Below, piece by piece: positions 49,738-57,530 of a stretch of 64,000 nt of DNA. The stretch's first letter is position 1. Each line of letters begins with the position of its first letter. The notes under the pieces are model-generated. The model worked only from the letters and a program-made list of their open reading frames with translations, did not search any database and had not been told where the DNA came from. This stretch comes from Paenalkalicoccus suaedae. GTDB taxonomy: Bacteria; Bacillota; Bacilli; Bacillales; Salisediminibacteriaceae. A program made the position numbers and the translations under genes. The stretch covers positions 434,001 to 498,000 of the forward strand of contig NZ_CP041372.2 of the NCBI RefSeq assembly GCF_006965545.2. The letters are read 5' to 3'.

Positions 49738-49887
49738 ACCTTCGGTCCTCCGAAGCGTCTGGTAGCGACTCAGGCAGAGGGGGGTTACGCGTATCCGAAA
49801 ATCCTTTCAGGCGGCCGCTGGACGACTGAAATAGTTGAGGTAGCTCTGCCGAACGCGTCCGCCAGTAAGCGTAGGAGGACCGAAGGT
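49738..49887. repeat. 150-bp imperfect palindromic element
   Basis: Perfect 14-bp arms ACCTTCGGTCCTCC (49738-49751) and GGAGGACCGAAGGT (49874-49887), with further imperfect pairing inward (GCGTCTGG with the complement region near 49860; GGCAGAG with CTCTGCC). G+C-rich compared with its surroundings. Candidate MITE-like or structured RNA element. No target duplication recognised. The rest of 49436-49948 holds only the cre and B4. Confidence 0.6.
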
Positions 49888-49948
49888 CCGCTCTAAACCT
49901 CCCTATTACCAGAACGCCTATGCTACAATAGCCTCGGAGGGATCACCG

Positions 49949-50182
49949 ATGAAACGATTTAACATTGCCATTACTATCGCTATACTTCTTATGCTCGTCG
50001 CCTTTTCGCTCGAAAATATAGCCGTCACAATAACGGCACTTGCTATCGCTACAGCCGCATGTGGCTACCTTGGCTATAAAGAATTTCAAGCTAGCAAAAA
50101 GAGCGTATGGGCCTATACGACGTTTATTGTTACCTTTATTATTGCAGCCGTATTAATCCAAAATATTTTAGCAGTCATGTAA
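49949..50182 (+). CDS. Small membrane protein (77 aa)
   Basis: Three hydrophobic stretches (residues 6-21, 24-42, 57-75) with a short cytoplasmic loop KEFQASKKSVW. GGAGGGATCACCG precedes the ATG. No family recognised. It ends at a bidirectional terminator facing hpt. Confidence 0.65.
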   Translation: MKRFNIAITIAILLMLVAFSLENIAVTITALAIATAACGYLGYKEFQASKKSVWAYTTFIVTFIIAAVLIQNILAVM

Positions 50183-50213
50183 AAAACCGCAGCAACCGCT
50201 GCGGTTTTGTTTT
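50182..50213. terminator. Bidirectional terminator
   Basis: AAAACCGCAGC / GCTGCGGTTTT stem with A and T runs on both sides. Confidence 0.88.
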
Positions 50214-50739
50214 ACACTTCTTTTACAGAAGCGATATATGGAAGGTTACGATAACGTTGCGCATAGTCAATCCCGTAGCCAACGATAAAACGATCTGGAA
50301 TCTCAAAGCCAACGTAGTCAATCTGCAGCTCTACTTGACGGCGCTCGGGCTTATCTAAGAGTGTACATACTTTAAGCTCCTTTGGCTTGTGCATGTGCAG
50401 ATGATCAACGAGGAAATCAAGCGTTAACCCGCTGTCCACGATATCTTCGACAACTACCACATTCTCACCCGTGATATTGCTATCAAGATCCTTTAAAAGA
50501 CGTACTTTACCCGTTGTCTCTGTTGCGTCGCCGTAGCTTGAGACGGAGATAAAATCGATTTGCACGTTTTGCGAAATCTCACGCATCAAGTCAGCCGCAA
50601 ATACGAAAGATCCCTTTAACACAGCGATTAATACGACAGGCTCGCCGCGAAAATCCTTCTCGATTTGCTCTGCTAGCTCCTTCACGCGCGTCTTAATTTG
50701 CTCCTCTGAAATCATCGTTCCATCAAGCTCATATGCCAT
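50212..50739 (-). CDS. hpt: Hypoxanthine phosphoribosyltransferase
   Basis: 175 residues from ATG 50739 (AAAGGTGG upstream; an extra ten-residue frame upstream has no site). PRPP-binding motif VVVVEDIVDSGLT (about 95-107), with loop motif VLKGSFVFAADL and purine contact region VGFEIPDRFIVGYGIDYA. Converts hypoxanthine or guanine to nucleotide for salvage. Here it stands alone, not in the usual tilS-hpt-ftsH cluster, so it may be a second copy. Confidence 0.92.
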   Translation of the reverse strand: MAYELDGTMISEEQIKTRVKELAEQIEKDFRGEPVVLIAVLKGSFVFAADLMREISQNVQIDFISVSSYGDATETTGKVRLLKDLDSNITGENVVVVEDIVDSGLTLDFLVDHLHMHKPKELKVCTLLDKPERRQVELQIDYVGFEIPDRFIVGYGIDYAQRYRNLPYIASVKEV

Positions 50740-51056
50740 CTTAATTCCACCTTTTTGTCCGTTTTTCATCGTCTCTATCCTACCATGATTTCACTCATAG
50801 TAAAATAATTATTTTTGTCAATTTCCGAATGATAAGACCACTACTATTTTAGAAAATTAAGCTATATCCTTATTAATTAAGGGTTTTACACTATAAATAT
50901 ATGATTGATTAGCTATCGCCTAACAGGAATGTTCGTGTTTTAGTGTATAGCGCGAGGGTCCTTCTTAGCTACCAACAAGGGTATTGGCAGGCTAATGTCG
51001 AAAAAAGGGTAATGTGGTTAAGCCAAAGAAAATAGGATAAAAAGGGGTGCTGGCTT

Positions 51057-51140
51057 GTGGATAAGAAGCAGTCTCTCATTATGATGATTAGCGGTGTGCT
51101 GTCGATTGTAGCGGTGCTCTATTTACTTTTTGCGTTTTAA
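51057..51140 (+). CDS. Micro-protein with one transmembrane helix (27 aa)
   Basis: GTG start with AAAGGGG about nine bases upstream; product is KKQSLIMMISGVLSIVAVLY then LLFAF, a basic start and one helix. Support is modest. The rest of the spacer 50770-51056 shows no other feature. Confidence 0.42.
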   Translation: MDKKQSLIMMISGVLSIVAVLYLLFAF

Positions 51141-51219
51141 GAGGATTTTTGCGTGTGAAGGTTGTGTTTTTAGGGAAGCGGAATAATGCAGGATATGGTA
51201 AAGATTGGAGACGGATGCA

Positions 51220-51726
51220 GTGAAATTACGATTAGCGGAAATGAAGGATGCAATGGGTATTGCAAAGGTCCACGTTGATTCGTGGAGACAAACGTATGAA
51301 GGTATCATACCGGATGATTATTTAGCGAGTTTATCATATGAGAGTCGTAAGGAGCTCTGGGAATACCTGATTCCGAAGGTGCATGCAAATGTGATCATTG
51401 CCGAAGTGGATGGGGAGATCGTGGGCTTTGCGTCTGGTCGGATTGATCCGAAGACGTGTGAGGGCGAGATCGGCGCTATTTATATACTGCAGGGATTTCA
51501 AGGGCGTGGTATCGGGCGTGAAATGATGCAGCAACTATTTGCCTTTTTTGAAAAGGAAAATGCGGAGCGAGTGAAAGTGGAGGTGCTTTCAGCTAATAAA
51601 TCTGCTAGCTTTTATGGTAGCTTTGGTGGACGCGAATATTGCACGAAGGATATTGAGATTGCCGATGGCTTCCATGAGGCAACTTATTACGAATGGACGG
51701 ATTATAAAGCAGTTCTAGAAAAATAA
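51220..51726 (+). CDS. GNAT-family N-acetyltransferase
   Basis: 168 residues from GTG 51220 (TTGGAG nine bases upstream). The N-terminus MKLRLAEMKDAMGIAKVHVDSWRQTYEGIIPDDYL is typical of a common Bacillus GNAT group; acetyl-CoA site IYILQGFQGRGIGREMMQQL. The motif W-R-x-x-Y-x-G-I-x-P-D-x-Y-L recurs across that group. Substrate unknown. Confidence 0.88.
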   Translation: MKLRLAEMKDAMGIAKVHVDSWRQTYEGIIPDDYLASLSYESRKELWEYLIPKVHANVIIAEVDGEIVGFASGRIDPKTCEGEIGAIYILQGFQGRGIGREMMQQLFAFFEKENAERVKVEVLSANKSASFYGSFGGREYCTKDIEIADGFHEATYYEWTDYKAVLEK

Positions 51727-51825
51727 GAAATGCCTCCTCTATGTTTGATGGTGCTCTGAATGCGGGAATGAGACTCTTGTGAAAGAGTTTTTCGGAACAT
51801 CACACATATGGATGGAGGTTTTTTT

Positions 51826-52869
51826 GTGAGTCAAACAGTTAAAGCAAGAGGAGTACGTGGAGCGAAAGAATCGTTTGAGAAGGTAGAAATTACGCGTCGT
51901 GATTTAGATGAATACGATGTGCAGATTGAAATAAAGTATGCGGGTATTTGCCACTCGGATATTCATACCGCTCATGGAGAATGGGGCGAAGTGACGGATC
52001 CGCTTGTACCAGGTCATGAAATCGCAGGATATGTGACGGATATTGGATCGAAGGTATCTGCTTATAAAGTCGGAGACCGCGTCGGTGTTGGCTGTATGGT
52101 CGACTCTTGCGGGAAATGTAGTAGCTGTGAAAAGGGTGAGGAGCAATATTGCCTAGAAGGTAATGTACCTACTTACGCTGGTGTGGATAAATACGGAGAA
52201 CCGACGCAAGGTGGCTATTCGACGCATATCGTTGTGACAGAAGGTTTTGTCGTCCGCATCCCTGACGAGCTACCTTTAGATAAAGCGGCACCTTTATTGT
52301 GCGCTGGTATCACCACATTTTCCCCATTAAACCATTGGGATATTGGGAAAGGGTCGAAGGTTGCGGTCGTTGGTATGGGCGGTCTCGGTCACGTTGCCGT
52401 GAAGATTGCGAATGCCATGGGCGCTGAAGTGACGGTGCTGTCTCGTACGCTTGCGAAGGAAGAGGACGGCTTAAAGTTTGGTGCGAAGCATTACTATGCT
52501 ACAGAAGATGAGGAAACGTTTGAGAAGCTTGCTGGTTCATTCGATTTCATCTTAAATACGGTCAGCGCGAAGCTGGATATTAATAAATTCTTAGGGCTCT
52601 TAGCATTAGATGGAACGCTTGTTAACGTTGGCGCTCCAGCTGAGCCACTCGATTTACACGTGTTCTCGCTAATCCCGCAGCGTCGTTCGTTTGCAGGCTC
52701 GTTGATTGGCGGTATTCGTGAAACGCAGGAGATGCTCGATTTCTGCGCAAAGCACGGCATTGAGCCGGAAATTGAAGTCATTTCAGCCGATGACATTGAC
52801 GAAGCCTACGATCGCGTGTTGGACTCCGATGTGAAGTATCGATTTGTGATTGATACGGCGACGATTTAA
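51826..52869 (+). CDS. Zinc-dependent alcohol dehydrogenase (YahK/cinnamyl-type)
   Basis: 347 residues from GTG 51826, seven bases after TGGAGG. Catalytic zinc: C in [25 protein letters not shown] (H-E) and C in [14 protein letters not shown]; structural zinc cysteines in [21 protein letters not shown]-binding motif [19 protein letters not shown]; serine at the end of the second strand (LSRT) favours NADP(H). Reduces aldehydes to alcohols. Single gene. Confidence 0.9.
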   Translation: MSQTVKARGVRGAKESFEKVEITRRDLDEYDVQIEIKYAGICHSDIHTAHGEWGEVTDPLVPGHEIAGYVTDIGSKVSAYKVGDRVGVGCMVDSCGKCSSCEKGEEQYCLEGNVPTYAGVDKYGEPTQGGYSTHIVVTEGFVVRIPDELPLDKAAPLLCAGITTFSPLNHWDIGKGSKVAVVGMGGLGHVAVKIANAMGAEVTVLSRTLAKEEDGLKFGAKHYYATEDEETFEKLAGSFDFILNTVSAKLDINKFLGLLALDGTLVNVGAPAEPLDLHVFSLIPQRRSFAGSLIGGIRETQEMLDFCAKHGIEPEIEVISADDIDEAYDRVLDSDVKYRFVIDTATI

Positions 52870-52906
52870 GGTTGGGCGTTAATAGATAGATCGTGTGTAA
52901 AGGGAA

Positions 52907-52942
52907 GGAGACTAGGCATGAGTTCGTGCCTAGTCTTTTTGC
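52907..52942 (+). terminator. Rho-independent terminator
   Basis: AGACTAGGCA / TGCCTAGTCT stem and a T run. Confidence 0.88.
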
Positions 52943-52980
52943 TGTTTGTGGGTGGTTTGCGGGAGCGTTTTAGGGGAAGA

Positions 52981-53092
52981 GACACGCAATCTAAGAGAAG
53001 TGACACGGAAATCGGCAAAAAGAAGGAGAAGAGACACGCAATCTCCGAGAAGTGACGCGCAATCCACCAAAACGAGCAAGAAGTGACACGCT
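52981..53092. repeat. Phased array E (word GACACGCAAT), 21-31-21-31 rhythm
   Basis: GAC(A/G)CG words start at 52981, 53002, 53033, 53054 and 53085: steps exactly 21, 31, 21, 31. Each is preceded by GAAGT or GAAGA. The rhythm is identical to array I near 1.9 kb, although the words differ (AACACA there). Lies between two facing terminators. Confidence 0.85.
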
Positions 53093-53142
53093 ATACCGAA
53101 CCTTCATCAACTAAAACCAAAGCCCTGACACCGCGACACAAG

Positions 53143-53169
53143 AAAAGCCCCACCGCATGGGGGGCTTTT
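53143..53169 (-). terminator. Rho-independent terminator (minus strand)
   Basis: AAAAGCCCC / GGGGCTTTT stem with T tail on the minus strand. Confidence 0.85.
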
Positions 53170-53182
53170 CACATCGCGTTAT

Positions 53183-54064
53183 TTAAACTGTCGCCTTCTG
53201 ACGGTTGCGGACAAACTCATGAATTTCGTTTTGGAATCGTTTAATGTCGACTTCCGCACCAGTTTGCAGAGCGGCGCCACGAGCAATTTGCTGCACTTTT
53301 TCGGAGGTCTTCACAACCTCTTCCCACGTCGTTGCCCGAATAAAGAAGCGGGCTGCGGCATAGTCTGGAATGATATTAGGAGCATCGCCACCGTGTGTGA
53401 TAATCCCATGAATGCGAATCGTGCTTGCTAGCTGCTGACGCAGGGCATTGATGCCTGAGAATAGCTGAAGCACGCCGTCTAGCGCGTTTATCCCTTCTTC
53501 TGGTGAACCAGCCGCGTGGGCTGCACGACCGGTAAAGTGAAATTCTAAAGGATCTACTGCAAGTGTTGCGCCTGTTGTCCCTGTTTCTCTTGATGGATGA
53601 ATCATTAAGGCTGCATCAATCTCATCGAAGAGTCCGGCTTTGACGAAGCTTGCTTTTGCGCTACCATTTGGTCCGCCTTCTTCGGCGGGAGTCCCGTAAA
53701 CATAGACGGTGCCACCGGTTTGTTCCAGATCATCGGCTAGGGCAATTGCGGCTGCGACGGATGTTGTGCCGATAATATTATGACCGCACGCATGCCCAAG
53801 GCCTGGCAAGGCGTCATATTCTGCTAGAAACACGATGTTACGTCCTGGCTTTGAGCTTGATTTCTTCCCAATAAACCCTGTTTCATGACCGGCAATCGAT
53901 GTTTCTACGTCGAAGCTCGCGTCTTTTAATAGTGTTACTAGTTCAGCAGCTGATTGTACCTCCTCATTTCCGATTTCGGAGTAACCATGAATCCGCTTAG
54001 CAGCCTCAATATACGTGTCCTTTTTCTGGTCAATTCTTGCTTTCAATTCGTCTCGGATCGCCAT
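53183..54064 (-). CDS. M20-family amidohydrolase, C-terminally truncated
   Basis: 293 residues against about 390 for the family. Present: HACGHN metal site (about 92), T-P-A-E-E-G-G-P (about 125-132, bridging glutamate), AAHAAGSPEEGINALDGVLQLF dimerisation segment and FFIRATTWEEV. The frame then stops about 280 residues in, so the last 100 residues, which normally return to the catalytic domain and supply a metal-binding histidine, are missing. The gene ends in an unrelated RNRQKATV tail next to a terminator. Probably inactive or degraded. Fourth gene after metNIQ; AGGAGGG site. Confidence 0.75.
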   Translation of the reverse strand: MAIRDELKARIDQKKDTYIEAAKRIHGYSEIGNEEVQSAAELVTLLKDASFDVETSIAGHETGFIGKKSSSKPGRNIVFLAEYDALPGLGHACGHNIIGTTSVAAAIALADDLEQTGGTVYVYGTPAEEGGPNGSAKASFVKAGLFDEIDAALMIHPSRETGTTGATLAVDPLEFHFTGRAAHAAGSPEEGINALDGVLQLFSGINALRQQLASTIRIHGIITHGGDAPNIIPDYAAARFFIRATTWEEVVKTSEKVQQIARGAALQTGAEVDIKRFQNEIHEFVRNRQKATV

Positions 54065-54066
54065 TA

Positions 54067-54933
54067 TTATTGTCCCTCCTTTAAGTTTTGTACAAGCTCA
54101 TCAAGTGTTTGCTGCAAATCCTCCTGTGGAATATCGACCACAATATTTCCTCCGTTAGAATCGTCGACAACAGCTTGGGCAATGTCTTCCTCTTGATAAA
54201 TTTGAGCAATAGTATGGTAGGCTTCGTTGTCTTTCTCCTCTGCGCGTGTCGCAAAAACGTTAATATAAGGCGCTGCTTCGTCACTGTATGGATCATCGTG
54301 TACGAGTGCTTCGTCTAAGAAAATATCTGCCTGTGTGGCAATTCCACTATTGATAATAGAGCCGGCAACGTCAGGTAACACTCGTGGTGTTTGTTGCGCA
54401 ACGACTAATACAAATTCTAGATTCTTTGGATTTTCCTCAATATCATCGACGGTCGGATAAAGCCCTACATCCTCACGAAGGGTGATTAAGCCTGCGCTCT
54501 CAAGCACTTTGAGGCCTCGTCCCGTATTAGCGGGGTCGTTTGGTAGCGCGATTTCGCCGCCATCAGGAATATCCTCGATTGACTCATGGTTGGTTGAGTA
54601 TAGTCCAAGAGGTGCAATAACGGTAGAGCCGATTGGCGTGATCGTTTCATCGTACTCCGCGTTGTATTGGCTTAGGAAAGCTAAGTGCTGGAACGAGTTG
54701 AGATCAATCTCTCCATTCACAAGAGCCGTGTTAGGTAATGCGTAGTCTGCAAATTCGATTAGCTCGATATCGATACCTTCCTCTGCAGCACGGTCTGAAA
54801 TTAAATTCCAGAACTGACCGTCTGCACCTGTTACGCCGATCGAGACTTCTATGCGGTCCTCCGATGCTTGTGATTCTCCACATGCTACTAGTAAAAGTGT
54901 AAGTGCCCCTGTTAAAAATGCTGCTTTTCTCAT
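54067..54933 (-). CDS. metQ: Methionine ABC transporter substrate-binding lipoprotein MetQ
   Basis: 288 residues. Lipoprotein signal (ALTLLLVACGES), then the NlpA/MetQ fold: IEFADYALPNTALVNGEIDLNSFQHLAFL, GLYS and ALPNDPANTGRGLKVLESAGLI are family landmarks. Captures methionine outside the membrane and delivers it to MetI. Ends two bases before the truncated M20 gene. Under SAM riboswitch control through the operon leader. Confidence 0.93.
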   Translation of the reverse strand: MRKAAFLTGALTLLLVACGESQASEDRIEVSIGVTGADGQFWNLISDRAAEEGIDIELIEFADYALPNTALVNGEIDLNSFQHLAFLSQYNAEYDETITPIGSTVIAPLGLYSTNHESIEDIPDGGEIALPNDPANTGRGLKVLESAGLITLREDVGLYPTVDDIEENPKNLEFVLVVAQQTPRVLPDVAGSIINSGIATQADIFLDEALVHDDPYSDEAAPYINVFATRAEEKDNEAYHTIAQIYQEEDIAQAVVDDSNGGNIVVDIPQEDLQQTLDELVQNLKEGQ

Positions 54934-54946
54934 GATTAATCTCTCC

Positions 54947-55609
54947 CTATCTTCTTAAGAATTTTCGTGATAATTTGTTTCCGGCAAACTGTGCGATTTG
55001 TACTAAAATAATGAGTATAGCGACGGTGACAAACATGACAGACGCGTCAAAGCGATGGTAGCCGTAAGTCATGGCGAGGTCTCCTAAACCGCCACCCCCA
55101 ACAATCCCTGCCATAGCAGAAAAGTCGATTAAGGCAACTGTCACAAAGGTTAGTCCCAAAATAAGTGGACCGAGTGTCTCTGGAATGAGGACACCATAAA
55201 TAATTTGAAAAGGGGATGCACCCATTGCTTTTGCGGCTTCAATTAAGCCTGGATCAATCGCAACAAGGTTATTTTCCACAATGCGGGCGATCCCGAACGA
55301 AGCAGCAATTGTCATAGGAAAGATGGCTGCTGTCGTTCCAATCGTTGTACCCATTACCAATCTCGTTAAAGGTGTAATAGCGACGAGAAAGATAATAAAC
55401 GGAATTGGGCGAATGATGTTGATTAACACATTGATGAAAAAGAATACGACTTTATTTTCTAAAATATTGTCCTCACGCGTGACATATAAGGTGAGACCGA
55501 TCGCGACGCCGAAGATACTGGCGAAGGCGAGTGTGAAGAGGACCATCGTAATCGTCTCACCGGTCGCCTCCACAACCCTGAGCCAAAACGTACTCCAATC
55601 AACTCCCAT
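54947..55609 (-). CDS. metI: Methionine ABC transporter permease MetI
   Basis: 220 residues, five transmembrane helices. Coupling helix E-A-A-K-A-M-G-A-S-P-F-Q-I-I (about 137-150), preceded by VAIDPGLI, and GGGGLGDLAMTYGYHRFD are MetI signatures. Overlaps metN by 11 bp with GAGGTG as ribosome site. Confidence 0.93.
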   Translation of the reverse strand: MGVDWSTFWLRVVEATGETITMVLFTLAFASIFGVAIGLTLYVTREDNILENKVVFFFINVLINIIRPIPFIIFLVAITPLTRLVMGTTIGTTAAIFPMTIAASFGIARIVENNLVAIDPGLIEAAKAMGASPFQIIYGVLIPETLGPLILGLTFVTVALIDFSAMAGIVGGGGLGDLAMTYGYHRFDASVMFVTVAILIILVQIAQFAGNKLSRKFLRR

Positions 55610-56624
55610 GATTGATCACCTCCCGAATCTCGACGGTTGTTGCGAGCTCTTCTATGGCTCGCTGAACCGCGATTGGATCACCGATAAACTCGACAATTAA
55701 GTTGCCGTAAAGCTGATCCTGTAACTCATTGACACTGCCATAAGCAATATTAAAATCTAGATCGTACTTACGTGTAACCTTTGATAATAATGGTTGATTG
55801 GTTGATTCGCCTTTAAAAATGACCCGATAAAGAGGGTTAGTATGGCTATTGCGTAAATGCGTTAATAGCTTAATAGATAGTCGATCATTTAATACAGAGC
55901 TAATAAAATTCTTTGTCGTGGCTGTTTGTGGATTCGAAAAAACGTTGAATACATTTCCACTCTCAATCACGCGACCATTCTCCATGACTGCAACACGATC
56001 GCAAATCGTTTTAATCACGTGCATCTCGTGCGTGATGAGAAGAATTGTGATGCCGTATTCTTCATTCACCTTTTTTAATAAGCGAAGAATATCATCGGTT
56101 GTATCAGGATCAAGTGCAGACGTTGCTTCGTCACAGATAAGGAATTCCGGTGACGTGGCTAGCGCACGAGCAATGCCAACGCGTTGCTTTTGACCGCCAG
56201 ACAGTTGCTCAGGATAATGATCGGCTTTGTCCTTTAATCCGACAAAGTCGAGCATGTCGTTGACGATGCGCGTCACTTCTCGTTTTGGTTTTCGTGCAAG
56301 TCGTAGTGGATAAGCAACATTGCCAAAAACCGTCCGTGACGAAAATAGGTTAAAGTTTTGAAAGATCATGCCGATTTGCTGACGTTGGCGACGAAGATCC
56401 CGTGGTTTTAATGACTGAATGTCTTGATCGCCAATGAGGATGCGACCTTTTGTTGGGCTTTCGAGTAAGTTAACGAGTCTAAGTAGCGTGCTTTTACCCG
56501 CTCCACTGAAGCCGATAATGCCAAATATTTCTCCTTTATTCACGGTCAAGGACACGTCATCGACGGCAAGGATGTCCTTTCCATTTGTGGTAAAGCTTTT
56601 TGTGACTTCATCGAATGTAATCAA
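55599..56624 (-). CDS. metN: Methionine ABC transporter ATPase MetN
   Basis: 341 residues. Walker A GFSGAGKST, signature LSGGQKQR, Walker B FLICDEATSALD, H-loop LITHEM; the C-terminal 100 residues (ILLTHLRNSHTNPLYRVIFKG region to the end) form the NIL/ACT-like domain through which methionine inhibits transport. TTG start at 56624, eight bases after AAAAGGAG. A terminator separates it from the two leader genes. Confidence 0.93.
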   Translation of the reverse strand: MITFDEVTKSFTTNGKDILAVDDVSLTVNKGEIFGIIGFSGAGKSTLLRLVNLLESPTKGRILIGDQDIQSLKPRDLRRQRQQIGMIFQNFNLFSSRTVFGNVAYPLRLARKPKREVTRIVNDMLDFVGLKDKADHYPEQLSGGQKQRVGIARALATSPEFLICDEATSALDPDTTDDILRLLKKVNEEYGITILLITHEMHVIKTICDRVAVMENGRVIESGNVFNVFSNPQTATTKNFISSVLNDRLSIKLLTHLRNSHTNPLYRVIFKGESTNQPLLSKVTRKYDLDFNIAYGSVNELQDQLYGNLIVEFIGDPIAVQRAIEELATTVEIREVINHGS

Positions 56625-56662
56625 TGCATGTGCTCCTTTTTACTAAAAGTCTGCTGGGACGC

Positions 56663-56700
56663 AAAAAGGCACCTCCCCCTATGTGTTGGGGGTAGGTGCC
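56663..56700 (-). terminator. Intra-operon intrinsic terminator upstream of metN
   Basis: 14-bp arms GGCACCTCCCCCTA / TGGGGGTAGGTGCC (56668-56700) followed by five T on the minus strand. It would lower metNIQ expression relative to the two micro-genes before it, unless another mechanism suppresses it. Confidence 0.85.
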
Positions 56701-56720
56701 TTCTGTCGTCAGATCAGCAG

Positions 56721-56873
56721 CTAGTTTGTTTTTTTCTGATTCGGAAATCGTTTTTTCTCGGTTACGTCTACCTGGGTGATTTCCCCATTGTGCACAGTTA
56801 CTGTTACTGTGCCAAACTCAATTTGTTTTAAGACGGACTGGACATACGATTCTTTTGTGGTGCTCTCACTCAT
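56721..56873 (-). CDS. yezD: YezD-like DUF2292 small protein (50 aa)
   Basis: Core QSVLKQIEFGTVTVTVHNGEITQ then VDVTEKKR matches the YezD/DUF2292 family (I-x-F-G-x-V-x-x-x-x-H-x-G-x-I-x-Q-x-x-x-T-E-K). YezD genes often accompany sulfur-metabolism operons in Bacillus. ATG overlaps the preceding stop (ATGA). Function unknown; sits under the tandem SAM riboswitches. Confidence 0.8.
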   Translation of the reverse strand: MSESTTKESYVQSVLKQIEFGTVTVTVHNGEITQVDVTEKKRFPNQKKTN

Positions 56874-57022
56874 CGTAGGCGAACCTCCTCTGTTTGGTTT
56901 AGTGCTTGGCGTAATTCCTCCACCGTTAGCTCATATAGTTGTTGGTTACCGATCTTAAAGTGACCTGCTTCGAGCAACCGTGTAATGAGCTGTTGCTTTG
57001 TGCTTTCCTGTGAGGCATTCAT
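56870..57022 (-). CDS. FbpA-like small protein (50 aa)
   Basis: Product TKQQLITRLLEAGHFKIGNQ then QLYELTVEELRQALNQ resembles the Fur-regulated basic protein A family (L-I-x-x-L-x-x-x-G-x-x-K-x-x-x-x-Q-L-Y-E-L-T-x-x-E-L). ATG 57022 follows GGGAGGAAAAG. No Fur box is visible; control here is by SAM riboswitches, unlike FbpA. It overlaps the YezD-like gene by 4 bp. Confidence 0.72.
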   Translation of the reverse strand: MNASQESTKQQLITRLLEAGHFKIGNQQLYELTVEELRQALNQTEEVRLR

Positions 57023-57045
57023 GTTCTTTTCCTCCCTAGGTACGC

Positions 57046-57188
57046 AAAAAAGCCACTTCTTCGTCCGATAAGAAGCGGCAAACATGCGTCTTATCTGTCA
57101 GGCTTTCGCCTGCTGGATTTGGCACAGTGCTACAAGTAGCCTGCTGCCGAGGGTTCATTGGGCCAGTCCCTTCCCCTCTCTGGATAAG
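57046..57188 (-). ncRNA. SAM-I riboswitch (downstream copy) with terminator
   Basis: On the minus strand the aptamer (57188-57090) begins CTTATCCAGAGAGG, continues with AGGGACTGGCCCAATGA, CCTCGGCAGCAGGC and TGTGCCAAATCCAGCAGG, and closes with GATAAG (P1). These are S-box signatures. The expression platform is a terminator, GCCGCTTCTT / AAGAAGTGGC then six T (57079-57046). High SAM should stop transcription before the micro-genes. Confidence 0.92.
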
Positions 57189-57211
57189 GTATTCAGTTTT
57201 CGATTCGAGCA

Positions 57212-57360
57212 TATAAAAAAGCCCACTTCACAAGAAGAGGGTAGTTGACTACTATCTCTTCTTATCTTTGTAGCACAAACGCTACTGGACTTGGCACAGT
57301 ACCGCATGCGGCCTGTTGCCGAGGCTTCGTAGGGCCAATCCCTCCGCCTCTCTGGATAAG
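57212..57360 (-). ncRNA. SAM-I riboswitch (upstream copy) with terminator
   Basis: Aptamer 57360-57261 on the minus strand: CTTATCCAGAGAGGCGGAGG, ATTGGCCC, GAAGCCTCGGCAACAGGCC, TGTGCCAAGTCCAGTAGCG, AAAGATAAG. A terminator stem (CCCTCTTC / GAAGTGGG, then T run, down to 57212) follows, competing with AAGAAGAG next to P1. First of two tandem copies. Confidence 0.92.
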
Positions 57361-57388
57361 AGTGTATGTGTTCGATTCGATAATCAGT

Positions 57389-57417
57389 ACTCTATCTTAG
57401 TATCCTTAAAATGTCAA
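57389..57417 (-). promoter_or_regulatory. Promoter of the met operon
   Basis: On the minus strand TTGACA (57417-57412), 17-bp spacer, TAGAGT (57394-57389). Transcription would begin near 57382, about 20 bases before the first aptamer. Confidence 0.8.
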
Positions 57418-57530
57418 CTGCTTATTGAGGAAAATCTTGAGAGAGTCGCACGAATGGAGAATCAAAACCCATATTCATGCTATTATGAGAGTACCAGCCA
57501 ATTATACTTCCCATTTAAGGAGTGGTTACT

